From an uncultured Pelagibacteraceae bacterium (GTDB taxonomy: Bacteria > Pseudomonadota > Alphaproteobacteria > Pelagibacterales > Pelagibacteraceae): a stretch of 64,000 bases of DNA. The notes below the pieces were generated by a model. That model was not told the DNA's origin. It ran no database searches and saw only the letters and a list, made by a program, of their open reading frames with translations. Shown one piece after another: positions 9,272 to 17,484 of the stretch (within the stretch, counting starts at the first letter, position 1; every line of letters begins with the position of its first letter). The stretch is from positions 1 through 64,000 of the forward strand of contig CACESO010000003.1 of NCBI GenBank assembly GCA_902562205.1, written 5' to 3'. Position numbers and translations under genes: made by a program.

Positions 9272-10578
9272 TTTATATTCTGTATCATTTTCTCAGGGAG
9301 CCACAGAGCTATTTCAGGAAATATAATAATTATAAATGTTGCTAAGACCATTAAGAGAAAAAGTGGAAAAGCACTTCTTGCTATATATCCCATATCTTTT
9401 TCTGCCATGCCTTGTAGAACAAACAAATTAAACCCAACGGGAGGAGTTATTTGTGCCATTTCAACTACAACAACTAAGAATATACCAAACCAAATCATAT
9501 CAAAACCCGCTTGTCTTATCATAGGCTCAATTATTGCCATCGTTAAAACAACTGCTGATATTCCATCCAAAAACATTCCAAGAATTATGTAAAAAATCAT
9601 TAACACAATAATTAATATGTAAGGTGAGAGCTGCATTGTGTCTATCCAAATTGCTAAATTTCTGGGTAATCCAGTAAAGCCCATTGCTAGTGAGAGAAAA
9701 GTTGATCCGGCCAGAATAAATCCAATCATACAAGAAGTTTTGGTTGCTCCTAATAAGGACTTCTTAAATGAGTCCACAGTTAAACTTTTTTGGAAAAAAG
9801 ATAATATTAATGCTCCAACTACCCCTAATGAAGCTGCTTCTGTTGCAGTGGCCAAACCTGAATAGATAGATCCTATTACAGATACAATTAACAATATTAC
9901 TGGAATTAGTTTGCCTGATTTTTTTATTTTTTCAATAAAAGGTATGTCCTCTGTCAGAATAGGCATTTTATTTTTATTCATCAACGACCAAATAACAACG
10001 TATGTCATGAAAATAATAGCAATCATTATTCCAGGAAAAATTCCAGCAATAAAAAGCTTAGCAATAGACTCTTGAACTGTTACGCCGTAAATTATTAAAA
10101 TTATAGATGGTGGTATCAACAAACCTAAAGTCCCAGACCCAGCCAAACTTCCAAGTAATATTTTTTCTGGATAATTTCTTTTACGAAGTTCAGGTATGGA
10201 CATTTTACCTACAGTCGCAACTGTTGCTGCAGAGGAACCTGAAATAGCTGCAAAAATTGCACAGCCAACAACATTTACATGAATAAGTCCACCAGGAAGC
10301 TTTTGCATCCATGGAGAAAGTCCTTCAAAAAGATTTTCAGATAATTTCGTTCTAAACAAAATTTCGCCCATCCAAACAAATAAGGGAAGTGCGGTAAGAG
10401 TCCAAGAAGATGACATTCCCCAAATTGTTGTTGCCATTGCATCTCCAACTGGTCTTGATGTAAACAGTTCCATTGCAATAGCTGAGACACCAATCATACT
10501 TAAAGCAACCCATACACCGCTACTTAAAAATAATAATAAAACTGTAATAAAAAAAATTGCTAATATAATTTCAGTCAT
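9268..10578 (-). CDS. dctM: TRAP transporter large permease (DctM)
   Basis: 436 aa with about 12 hydrophobic segments, matching DctM subunits of tripartite ATP-independent periplasmic transporters. Visible blocks include P-L-F-V-W-M-G-E, A-A-I-S-G-S-S-A-A-T-V-A-T-V-G and L-I-P-P-S-I-I-L-I-I-Y-G, all typical of the family. I chose the ATG at 10578 (M-T-E-I-I-L-A) rather than 10635, because the shorter start gives the usual 8-bp overlap with dctQ and a standard N-terminus. It forms the ion-coupled channel with DctQ and takes ligand from DctP. Confidence 0.93.
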   Translation of the reverse strand: MTEIILAIFFITVLLLFLSSGVWVALSMIGVSAIAMELFTSRPVGDAMATTIWGMSSSWTLTALPLFVWMGEILFRTKLSENLFEGLSPWMQKLPGGLIHVNVVGCAIFAAISGSSAATVATVGKMSIPELRKRNYPEKILLGSLAGSGTLGLLIPPSIILIIYGVTVQESIAKLFIAGIFPGIMIAIIFMTYVVIWSLMNKNKMPILTEDIPFIEKIKKSGKLIPVILLIVSVIGSIYSGLATATEAASLGVVGALILSFFQKSLTVDSFKKSLLGATKTSCMIGFILAGSTFLSLAMGFTGLPRNLAIWIDTMQLSPYILIIVLMIFYIILGMFLDGISAVVLTMAIIEPMIRQAGFDMIWFGIFLVVVVEMAQITPPVGFNLFVLQGMAEKDMGYIARSAFPLFLLMVLATFIIIIFPEIALWLPEKMIQNIN

Positions 10579-11053
10579 TTTTAAAAGCTTTAAAAAGATG
10601 ATGTAAAATACATATAAAAAAGATAAATGATCCAAAGGCCAAACTTGTTTGTGGTATCCAAATTAAGATTTCATCAGCCCCTTCACTTCTTTCTTGGAAC
10701 TTGTATGAAATGAATAACATTTTACTGAAATAGAAAAAAAGAAATCCAGAAAAAATAGATGAAATAGTCAAACACCAAATTTCGAATATTCTTTTTAATC
10801 GAATGCTCATTTTTTCCAAAAATAATGTAATTCTTATGTGGCCGCCTTCTGAAAATGTGTAAGCAAGTGCAAAAAAGGTTGAGGCAGCCATACAATATCC
10901 TGAGTACTCTGACAAACCTCTTATGTAAAAATCAAAAATTCTAGAAGATATTCCAATTAAAATAAAAACTGCAACAAGTATGAGAAATATAGCTGCTAAT
11001 ATACCTGAAAATTTATAAATTCGATGAAGGAAATTTTCTATTTTGATTAACAT
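10571..11053 (-). CDS. dctQ: TRAP transporter small permease (DctQ)
   Basis: 160 aa with four predicted helices, the normal layout of DctQ. It partners DctM in the membrane. It lies between dctP (upstream) and dctM (overlapping 8 bp downstream). A terminator-like hairpin sits 7 bp upstream of its ATG, which should lower expression of dctQM relative to the binding protein. No good Shine-Dalgarno is visible between hairpin and ATG. Confidence 0.88.
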   Translation of the reverse strand: MLIKIENFLHRIYKFSGILAAIFLILVAVFILIGISSRIFDFYIRGLSEYSGYCMAASTFFALAYTFSEGGHIRITLFLEKMSIRLKRIFEIWCLTISSIFSGFLFFYFSKMLFISYKFQERSEGADEILIWIPQTSLAFGSFIFFICILHHLFKAFKND

Positions 11054-11059
11054 AATTTA

Positions 11060-11088
11060 AAAAGGCCATCTTTTATAGATGGCCTTTT
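11060..11088 (-). terminator. Intercistronic terminator-like hairpin between dctP and dctQ
   Basis: An 11-bp perfect stem (11060-11070 with 11078-11088, core GGCCATC/GATGGCC) encloses a 7-nt loop. On the minus strand it is followed by a run of T, the form of a factor-independent terminator. It lies after the dctP stop and just before dctQ. Partial termination or mRNA stabilisation here would give excess binding protein over permease, a common pattern in binding-protein transport operons. Confidence 0.75.
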
Positions 11089-11099
11089 ATTTTAAATTA

Positions 11100-12068
11100 T
11101 TAATATTTTGATAAAACAGTTTGTCCTCTTGAACCAGCTTTGCTAGCCCATTCTTTAGACATTGTTTGACCGACTTTTTCAAAATGAGATTTTAAAGCAG
11201 CATTAACTTTACCGACAGTCATGCCAGCATCAGCTAAAGCTTTTTTGTCGTTTTTATTTCCCATTTTAGAAAGCTGCCAACCTTTTCTCTCAGCAATAGC
11301 TGCTTCTTTCATGATTAAATCTTGAGTCGCTTTATCTAACTTATTCCACGCCTCCTTATTAGCTATAATCATGTTTTTTGGAAACCATGCAGCAATGTCA
11401 TAAAAATATTTTACTCCATTTTCCCAAATTTTTTTGTTCTTACCAGTTGTTGGAGAGGTAATCATACTTTCAACAGCTCCTGTTGAAAATGCTTGAGATA
11501 TCTCAGCAGCTTCGATTTTAGTTGGAGCCATTCCAGTTAACTCTGCGATTCTTACAGTTGCACTGTTATAAGCTCTAAACTTAAGACCTTTTAGATCTGA
11601 TACACTATTGATTTCTTTTTTAGAGTATAGACCTTGAGCCGGCCATGGAACTGCGTATAAAAACACAAGTCCTTTTTTATCCAAATTTTTTGCAATCTCT
11701 GCTTTTGATGCTTTGTAAAGTTTCATAGCATCTGAATAGGAAGTTGCTAAAAATGGTAGTGAGTCAATTTCCAATAATGGATCTTCTTTACCTAAAGCTG
11801 ACATAAATCTTTCTCCAATTGGAGCCTGACCAGTTCTGACAGCCCTAAAAATTTCTCCCCCTTTAAATAGAGAACCACCCGGATGAGTAACTATAGTGAG
11901 TTTGCCTTTACTTTTTTTTGTTACATTATTTGCAAATTCAGTAGCATTTGCCGAATGAAAGTTTCCAGCCCCATAAGCTAGAGCCATATCCCATTTTTCA
12001 GCAGCATTTGAATGAGTAAATACAATTAGAGCAACAAAAATTGATAAAATATATTTAAATATTTTCAT
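11100..12068 (-). CDS. dctP: TRAP transporter solute-binding protein (DctP)
   Basis: 322 aa with an N-terminal signal peptide (hydrophobic residues 6-19, probable cleavage after S-N-A-A). Family blocks include G-G-S-L-F-K-G-G-E near residue 64 and S-D-L-K-G-L-K-F-R-A near 163, whose arginine corresponds to the carboxylate-clamping Arg of DctP proteins. A carboxylate ligand is therefore likely, but the exact substrate cannot be read. An unusually strong Shine-Dalgarno precedes the ATG, consistent with abundant expression of a periplasmic binding protein. Confidence 0.92.
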   Translation of the reverse strand: MKIFKYILSIFVALIVFTHSNAAEKWDMALAYGAGNFHSANATEFANNVTKKSKGKLTIVTHPGGSLFKGGEIFRAVRTGQAPIGERFMSALGKEDPLLEIDSLPFLATSYSDAMKLYKASKAEIAKNLDKKGLVFLYAVPWPAQGLYSKKEINSVSDLKGLKFRAYNSATVRIAELTGMAPTKIEAAEISQAFSTGAVESMITSPTTGKNKKIWENGVKYFYDIAAWFPKNMIIANKEAWNKLDKATQDLIMKEAAIAERKGWQLSKMGNKNDKKALADAGMTVGKVNAALKSHFEKVGQTMSKEWASKAGSRGQTVLSKY

Positions 12069-12070
12069 TT

Positions 12071-12079
12071 CTCCTCCTT
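12071..12079 (-). promoter_or_regulatory. Near-perfect Shine-Dalgarno for dctP
   Basis: Minus strand reads AAGGAGGAG two bases before the dctP ATG region (AAGGAGGAGAAATG). Most genes in this window have weak or no ribosome-binding sites, so this near-perfect match stands out and fits a highly translated binding protein. Confidence 0.6.
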
Positions 12080-12183
12080 ATTTTATTAAAGACCTATTTG
12101 ATTATGTCTCAATATTTAAATCAATATAAATTTTCACTACTTTTAATTGAATTATACTTAAAATTTTATATTATCGAGGAATT

Positions 12184-12795
12184 TTGATTGAACAATCTAT
12201 TATACTCTTACAAATTATCTTCATAGATATTATTCTTGCAGCGGACAACGCAATTATAATTGGACTAATAGCAGCTAACTTTGTTCCTAAACACCGAAAA
12301 CAAATTATATTGTGGGGTGTTGCAGGCGCTTTAATTTTTAAAGTTATTTTTGCTGTATTTGCAACATACTTGTTTAAATTTTATTTTATTAAAATTTTAG
12401 GTGGTTTGCTTTTAGTTTGGATCGTTAATGATTTAAGAAAAGATTTGTTTGAGATAAAGAAAATTAAATCTCCAACTAAGGTATCAAAACAGCCCTCATA
12501 CATACAAAGTGTATATAAAGTTCTTTTTGCGGATATTACAATCAGCTTCGATAACGTTATTGGGGTAGTTGGTGCTGCAAAAGGAAACTTTGGATTTATG
12601 GTTTTTGGTTTGGTTTTATCGGTTATTTTGACAGGTGCGCTCGCAACTTATCTTGCAAACTACATTCAAAAACATTTGTGGATTGCTTATATAGGTTTAG
12701 GCTTTATTTTAATTGTTGCTATTCAATTGATAATTGGTGGTCTTGTTGATTTAGAAATACTAAAGGTAGCTGAAGATTTTAAAAAGTATTTCTAG
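12184..12795 (+). CDS. TerC/YjbE-family integral membrane protein, putative metal exporter
   Basis: 203 aa with about seven hydrophobic helices. The paired acidic motifs I-I-L-A-A-D-N-A near residue 16 and I-T-I-S-F-D-N-V-I near 120 are the hallmark of TerC-family proteins, many of which handle Mn2+ efflux. The frame opens with TTG at 12184, preceded by GAGGA at 12176-12180, and no in-frame ATG would keep the first helix. It is divergent from dctP and overlaps the end of the MFS gene by 17 bp tail to tail. Its metal specificity is not determinable from sequence. Confidence 0.8.
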   Translation: MIEQSIILLQIIFIDIILAADNAIIIGLIAANFVPKHRKQIILWGVAGALIFKVIFAVFATYLFKFYFIKILGGLLLVWIVNDLRKDLFEIKKIKSPTKVSKQPSYIQSVYKVLFADITISFDNVIGVVGAAKGNFGFMVFGLVLSVILTGALATYLANYIQKHLWIAYIGLGFILIVAIQLIIGGLVDLEILKVAEDFKKYF

Positions 12796-13957
12796 TTTTT
12801 TTTTCAATAAATTCAGCTCTTAATATTGTAATCAATATAATTGCCATTAAAGGGATACAGATAATGTTCATTAACTTCCAATTAGTTAAGACTAATAATA
12901 TACCAGCTGATAAACTCCCTATTGCGTGTACTGAATAAACTACAAAATCATTTAAACCTTGAGCTTTAAATTTTTCGTGTTCTTTATAAGTTGTTACCAG
13001 AAGACTTGTCCCTGATATGAATAAAAAATTCCAGCCAAACCCAAGAAAAATCAGAGCAATTAAATAATTAAAAAAAGTTTGGTCAAGTAAACTTAAGACT
13101 ATTGTTACACCATAAAGTAACAGACCAACATACATAATTTTGCTATGTCCGAATTTCTTTATCAAATTTCCAGTTATTAGGGATGGTAAAAACATTGATG
13201 CAACATGCATCTGAATAACAAAACTTGTCTTATCTAATGACATATTTTCCATTACATGCATGCTTATTGGAGTAGCAGTCATCAAAAAGGTCATTATTGC
13301 ATATCCAAATGCACTTGCCACCATTGCTTGTAAAAATCTAGGTTGAGAAATAATTTCAAAATAGCCTCTTCCAATAAAACTTATATCTTTTTTTTCGATT
13401 GAATTGTTTTTGTAAAATAAAAAGAGAATAGCTGGCAGAAACATATACACAGCAAGGGATACATATGAACCAACATATAATTGTTCTGACAAAAAGTTTT
13501 TTGTTAAATTTGCTGTGCCTGGACCAATAAATGCGGAAACTATACCTCCTAAAAGAATTATTGAAATTGCTTTCGGTATTTTCTCTTTATCAACACTTTC
13601 AGCTGCAGCAAATCGATATTGATGGGTAAAAGCCATTCCAACCCCAATAAAAAAATTTGCAAAACAAAATAAAATAAAATTCTGAGACATAACTGAATAT
13701 GCGGCCAATAACGAAACTAAAGAATTAGAAATAGCTGCAATAATAAAACCTGTCCTTCTTCCAAATAAACTCATTGTTTTGGTGGCAACAATTGCTCCCA
13801 GTGCGATACCAACAACAGATATTGACATTGGTAAAGTTGATAAAGATTTCAAAGGGCTTATTTGTGATCCAATAATACCGCTTAGAAAAACTGTTACTGG
13901 TGCGGCTGTAAAGCTAAAAATTTGACTAAAAAAAAGTACGAATAAGTTTCTGTTCAT
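12779..13957 (-). CDS. Major facilitator superfamily transporter
   Basis: 392 aa with about 12 hydrophobic segments in two halves. The MFS loop 2-3 signature appears as T-K-T-M-S-L-F-G-R-R-T-G near residue 62. A YbfB/YfcJ-like or drug-efflux-like MFS carrier fits, but no substrate motif is recognisable. The central loop (around 195-205, K-K-D-I) is charged as expected. It is monocistronic or first before the GNAT-like gene, and convergent with the TerC-family gene. Confidence 0.85.
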   Translation of the reverse strand: MNRNLFVLFFSQIFSFTAAPVTVFLSGIIGSQISPLKSLSTLPMSISVVGIALGAIVATKTMSLFGRRTGFIIAAISNSLVSLLAAYSVMSQNFILFCFANFFIGVGMAFTHQYRFAAAESVDKEKIPKAISIILLGGIVSAFIGPGTANLTKNFLSEQLYVGSYVSLAVYMFLPAILFLFYKNNSIEKKDISFIGRGYFEIISQPRFLQAMVASAFGYAIMTFLMTATPISMHVMENMSLDKTSFVIQMHVASMFLPSLITGNLIKKFGHSKIMYVGLLLYGVTIVLSLLDQTFFNYLIALIFLGFGWNFLFISGTSLLVTTYKEHEKFKAQGLNDFVVYSVHAIGSLSAGILLVLTNWKLMNIICIPLMAIILITILRAEFIEKKTRNTF

Positions 13958-14016
13958 TAGTTAGATCCTTATTATAAGAATTAACTTATCAAACGTATTT
14001 CATTTGAAAAAGAACT

Positions 14017-14712
14017 TCAAACTTTTTCGTATTCAAAGTTTTGGGTGGTCTCGTTTACTTGTATTTGAACAGCTCCATTACTTAAATGAAACTTTCGAGC
14101 CATTTCTGTGAGTGGTGATAAAGTAATAAGCCGATTTAAATGATGTGTTTTTTTAATTAATTTAAATACCTCTTTTACAATTAATTTACCTCCACCTCTT
14201 TTTTTTGACCAAACTGTATATGCAATCGCTATTTTTCCTACTTGATAGTCTCTTCGAATACTTTGAAGAAAAGCATCTTTGCTCATCATATCCAATTCTT
14301 CAACACTTTTGGGAATTTCATTAGTAAAAGCAAAACACATTACAGCATGAATTTCACCTTTGTATTTTACTCCATAAATTTTTCTTCCATAACTAGTTCT
14401 AAATTTATTATCCAACTCAGGTCTTACAGGATCCTCTTTTGTATTACATTTTTTAAGTTCAATAATTTCTGCTCCTTTAATCCAGTCAAAGAGATTATCT
14501 ATATTTTTTGAGATGATCTGTTTATTTCTTCTGATTCTAGCTTTAATTCTAGGTTTAAACGTTTTAGAACTTTTCGAATTATCGTTTTTCATATATTTAG
14601 AAACTAATTGTTCTTTTACAGTTTGAAAAACTTCCTTAGTGTTTTTTGTGGCACTATTTTTAATATATTTGGAAACTAATTTTTGCTTAACATTTTTAAA
14701 AATTTGTCTCAT
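14017..14712 (-). CDS. GNAT-fold-like protein with duplicated N-terminal helix
   Basis: 231 aa. Residues about 70-225 read like a GNAT acetyltransferase: strand-helix pattern, C-F-A-F-T-N-E near 130, a putative acetyl-CoA loop K-K-R-G-G-G-K-L near 172, and a C-terminal region with R-K-F-H-L-S-N-G-A. The N-terminal 45 residues hold a tandem repeat: V-K-Q-K-L-V-S-K-Y-I-K-N (8-19) recurs as V-K-E-Q-L-V-S-K-Y-M-K-N (32-43), 24 residues apart. The gene lies 1 bp after the proC-like stop. Substrate unknown. The fold assignment is from pattern only. Confidence 0.6.
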   Translation of the reverse strand: MRQIFKNVKQKLVSKYIKNSATKNTKEVFQTVKEQLVSKYMKNDNSKSSKTFKPRIKARIRRNKQIISKNIDNLFDWIKGAEIIELKKCNTKEDPVRPELDNKFRTSYGRKIYGVKYKGEIHAVMCFAFTNEIPKSVEELDMMSKDAFLQSIRRDYQVGKIAIAYTVWSKKRGGGKLIVKEVFKLIKKTHHLNRLITLSPLTEMARKFHLSNGAVQIQVNETTQNFEYEKV

Positions 14713-14713
14713 A

Positions 14714-15484
14714 TCAATTTTTTTTCAACCTTTTTAAAATATCATTAAGAGTTTTGTCAGTCGAATTATAAAGTTTGAATTTTTTAAATAATTTAACACC
14801 TTGTTCATTTAATCCTCCAGGTGTTTGAGAATTTTTTACCAAAATTGATAAATCTTTTCCAGAATTTTTTTGTGCGTTTTCAGAAAGAGCAACAAACAAT
14901 GAAGTAATATAGTTTTGAGCATTTTCTCTTTTAATCCCTTTTAAAATAAGCCATCTTGATAAAGTATTTAAAAATTCGTAGAATGGCGCCATCATTCCGG
15001 AAGTTGACCAAAAGTTAAGAGATTTTTTTTCATTATTAATTTCAATTACTGTACCTAAATTAGAAAAAAACTGTTTCACCTTTTTATTTGGCGGAAATAT
15101 CGGAATTGGACCCTTTCTTAATGAAATTGGCGGCAAGGGAATTGCACGAACAATATCTTTATTAATTTTAGTTAATTTTTTTAATACTGGAAGTTGTATT
15201 GTAGAAATAAAACTGACAATGACTTGTTTTTTTTTGAAATTAAGTTTTCCAATAATTTGATTTCCTACTTTGGGAGTGACAGCTAAAAAGACCCAATCTG
15301 ATTTATTTATTAAGTGCTGATTATTCTTTTCAATTTGAATTTTTTTACTTTTTTTTGTTAAAGAAGCTGAAATTTTACTATTTCTTTTTGATAAATAAAT
15401 CTTTTTTATCTTTAATTTCGATCTTAAAATTCCAATAACTACAGCTTTTGTAATTTCACCTGTTCCGATAAATCCTAATTTCAT
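14714..15484 (-). CDS. Pyrroline-5-carboxylate reductase family protein (ProC-like)
   Basis: 256 aa. The N-terminal Rossmann motif G-F-I-G-T-G-E-I (residues 4-11) and S-D-W-V-F-L-A-V-T-P near 63-72 match P5C reductases. The C-terminal dimerisation region holds S-Q-T-P-G-G-L-N-E-Q, where canonical ProC has PGGTT, and R-A-I-P-L-P replaces the usual RxMPN. It may be a true but divergent ProC, the last step of proline synthesis, or a paralogue with another imine substrate. It is upstream of and nearly abutting the GNAT-like gene. Confidence 0.7.
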   Translation of the reverse strand: MKLGFIGTGEITKAVVIGILRSKLKIKKIYLSKRNSKISASLTKKSKKIQIEKNNQHLINKSDWVFLAVTPKVGNQIIGKLNFKKKQVIVSFISTIQLPVLKKLTKINKDIVRAIPLPPISLRKGPIPIFPPNKKVKQFFSNLGTVIEINNEKKSLNFWSTSGMMAPFYEFLNTLSRWLILKGIKRENAQNYITSLFVALSENAQKNSGKDLSILVKNSQTPGGLNEQGVKLFKKFKLYNSTDKTLNDILKRLKKN

Positions 15485-15540
15485 AACTATAAGATTATTA
15501 TTACCATAAAAACCAAATTATTGATGTGGTGCTAATAATT

Positions 15541-15628
15541 GAGTGTAGAGGCTTTTTTGAGGGATAGTCCTAAAAACCGGGAGCTAAAGATGGCTAGATA
15601 GGACTATCATGTTTAATATATCACACTC
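15541..15628. ncRNA. Possible structured RNA or cis-element between proC-like and the TIGR03643-type gene
   Basis: The 189-bp divergent spacer holds a perfect 10-bp stem, GATAGTCCTA (15563-15572) with TAGGACTATC (15599-15608), around a 26-nt loop that is G/C-richer than its surroundings (CCGGGAGC, GATGGCTAG). A second, outer pairing GAGTGT (15541-15546) with ACACTC (15623-15628) could close a larger domain. It ends 45 bp before the plus-strand gene at 15674, so it could be a 5' leader element, a small RNA or an operator. No terminal U-run follows the stem. I do not recognise a named RNA family. Confidence 0.35.
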
Positions 15629-15673
15629 CATAAAAATTGCATTAATCAATATTTTGATATTTATTAAATATTT

Positions 15674-15967
15674 ATGAAAAAAGGTCACAGGCCTATTACA
15701 AAAGTAAAAAATCCAGAGCCAAATTCTATGAGTCCAGATTGGGTTGTGTGGGCTGCCTGGGCGGACCGCGTCACTTTCGAAGAAATCAAAAAAAGATCTG
15801 GGTATTCTGAAAGTGACGTAATTAAATTAATGAGGAAAAAACTTAAACCCTCATCTTTTAAACTCTGGAGAAAGAGAGCGAAAAATCAAAGCATCAAACA
15901 TAGAAAAAAATTTGAATTATCTAGAAAAGAAATAAGAAGAAAAATTAAAAAAAATGATTATATATAA
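15674..15967 (+). CDS. Small conserved basic protein (TIGR03643/DUF2805-like)
   Basis: 97 aa, strongly basic in its C-terminal half. The block P-D-W-V-V-W-A-A-W-A-D-R-V-T-F-E-E-I near residues 22-40, followed by a helix-turn-helix-like K-R-S-G-Y-S-E-S-D-V and then K-P-S-S-F-K-L-W-R-K-R, matches my memory of the TIGR03643/DUF2805 family of unknown function. The HTH-like core and basic tail suggest nucleic-acid binding, as inference. The stop is 3 bp before the glutaredoxin ATG, so the two form an operon. Confidence 0.7.
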   Translation: MKKGHRPITKVKNPEPNSMSPDWVVWAAWADRVTFEEIKKRSGYSESDVIKLMRKKLKPSSFKLWRKRAKNQSIKHRKKFELSRKEIRRKIKKNDYI

Positions 15968-15970
15968 AGA

Positions 15971-16225
15971 ATGAAGAATATTATCGTTTATACAGGACCC
16001 TTTTGTAATTTTTGCGATGCTGCAAAGAGATTACTTAAGAGAAATGGATTAAGCTTTAGTGAAATCGATGTTTCCACAGGAGAAAAAATTAAAGAAGAAA
16101 TGATAAAAAAATCTAATGGCCAAAGAACAATCCCTCAAATTTTTTTTGATGATTATCATGTAGGAGGCTATACAGAACTTCGAGAATTAGAAAAATCTAA
16201 TAATTTAAAAGAAAAATTAAAATAA
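15971..16225 (+). CDS. grxC: Glutaredoxin (GrxC type)
   Basis: 84 aa, typical for glutaredoxin 3. The dithiol active site is C12-N-F-C15 (canonical CPYC, CPFC or similar, so the Pro is replaced by Asn). The cis-Pro loop R-T-I-P-Q-I-F-F (residues 51-58) and G-G-Y-T-E-L (65-70) are the glutathione-binding elements. It reduces protein disulfides or glutathione mixed disulfides in the cytoplasm. It abuts msrB tail to tail with no spacer, and both serve thiol repair. Confidence 0.92.
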   Translation: MKNIIVYTGPFCNFCDAAKRLLKRNGLSFSEIDVSTGEKIKEEMIKKSNGQRTIPQIFFDDYHVGGYTELRELEKSNNLKEKLK

Positions 16226-16594
16226 TTATTTTTCTTTAAACACCAAACATAAACCGTTATTACAATATCTTTTTCCTGTTGGTTTAGGTCCGTCCTCGAA
16301 TATGTGTCCGTGATGTCCGCCACATTTCTTACAGTGATATTCTGTTCTTGCGTAACCAATATGATGATCAGTTTTTGTTTCAAACACGTTGGGTAAAGAC
16401 TCATAAAACGAAGGCCAACCGGAACCACTTTCATATTTAGAACTTGAGTCGAATAATTTTACATCACAATTTACACAGTGATAAGATCCTTCTCTTTTTT
16501 CTTCATTTAATATACTTGAACCTGGTCTTTCAGTACCCTCTTCAAATAGAATAAATTTTTGTTCCGAAGAAAGTTTTGAATTAATTTTTTTCAT
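16226..16594 (-). CDS. msrB: Peptide-methionine (R)-S-oxide reductase
   Basis: 122 aa. Two CxxC pairs (C40-C43 and C88-C91) form the zinc site. The catalytic cysteine is C111 in R-Y-C-N-N, with the conserved Asn at 113, and C116 may help resolve the disulfide. G-S-G-W-P-S-F (57-63) is the substrate-binding tryptophan loop. I chose the ATG at 16594, which overlaps the upstream stop by 4 bp (ATGA), over 16609. It is the last gene of a minus-strand run with the deacetylase-family gene. Confidence 0.94.
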   Translation of the reverse strand: MKKINSKLSSEQKFILFEEGTERPGSSILNEEKREGSYHCVNCDVKLFDSSSKYESGSGWPSFYESLPNVFETKTDHHIGYARTEYHCKKCGGHHGHIFEDGPKPTGKRYCNNGLCLVFKEK

Positions 16595-17484
16595 AATATT
16601 GATGCACAAGATTTATGTAAAATTGCATGAAGCTCAACCAATTTTTTAAAATCTTTGTTATATCCGCCACCTAAAACCCCACATAACGGAATTTTTTTAT
16701 CAAAAAAATTAGAAATTACTAATTCCTCCCTATTTTTAATACCTTCATCTGTGATTTTTAATTTGCCTAGCCTATCATTATGATGAATGTCTACTCCAGC
16801 AATATAGAAAATCAAATCGAAGTTTTCTTTGTTTAAAATAAGTAAATTCTTTTTCAAAACATCAATATATTCCCTGTCTTCAGTATTATCTTTTAATTCA
16901 ACATCTAAATCGCTGTTTGATTTTTTTGCTGGGTAATTTGATTTACAATGCATACTAAATGTAAAAACTGATCTATCTTTTTTAAAAATTTCAGAATTTC
17001 CATTTCCTTGATGAACATCTAAGTCAATTATCAATACTTTTTTAATAGTTTTTTTTGAAAGCACATGCTTAGCTGCAACTGCGACATCATTGAAAACACA
17101 ATAACCTGCTCCTTCATCTCGTGTTGCATGATGACTTCCACCTGCTGTGTTGCACGATAAACGATTTTGTAAAGCCAATTTACTTGCTAAGACTGTTCCA
17201 CCTGTAGCTCTAAATGATCTATTAATTACACTATCATTTAAAGGAAAGCCTATTTTTTTTTGAGATTGGGTATCTAAATTCTTATTTTTAATTTTATTTA
17301 TATAGTCTACTGAATGCGCTTTACTTAATGTTTCAACAGAACAAAATTCGGGTTGTATAAATTTTTTAGTAACACCTTCACTTATCAGATATTTTGCAAG
17401 CTCACCAAATTTTTTTATGGGAAATTTATTATCGTCATTTATTTTTGCAACATAATCATCGTGATTTATTATTGGTAAGTTCAT
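16591..17484 (-). CDS. Histone deacetylase/AcuC/AphA-family hydrolase
   Basis: 297 aa. Zinc-hydrolase signatures of the class I/II deacetylase superfamily are present: G-G-S-H-H-A (catalytic His pair near 116), D-L-D-V-H-Q-G-N-G (metal-binding Asp and His near 153) and a late Y-I-A-G-V-D block near 227. Bacterial members act on acetylpolyamines, acetylated proteins or short amides, and the substrate here is unknown. It starts one base after the end of the EamA permease gene and overlaps msrB by 4 bp. Confidence 0.88.
   Translation of the reverse strand: MNLPIINHDDYVAKINDDNKFPIKKFGELAKYLISEGVTKKFIQPEFCSVETLSKAHSVDYINKIKNKNLDTQSQKKIGFPLNDSVINRSFRATGGTVLASKLALQNRLSCNTAGGSHHATRDEGAGYCVFNDVAVAAKHVLSKKTIKKVLIIDLDVHQGNGNSEIFKKDRSVFTFSMHCKSNYPAKKSNSDLDVELKDNTEDREYIDVLKKNLLILNKENFDLIFYIAGVDIHHNDRLGKLKITDEGIKNREELVISNFFDKKIPLCGVLGGGYNKDFKKLVELHAILHKSCASIL

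Noticed and set aside
15573-15598. Resemblance of the loop (GAGCTAAAGATGG) to SAM-II/SAM-V riboswitch 3' sequence
   Set aside because: Only a few bases match, the pseudoknot partners are absent, and no methionine or SAM gene is adjacent.
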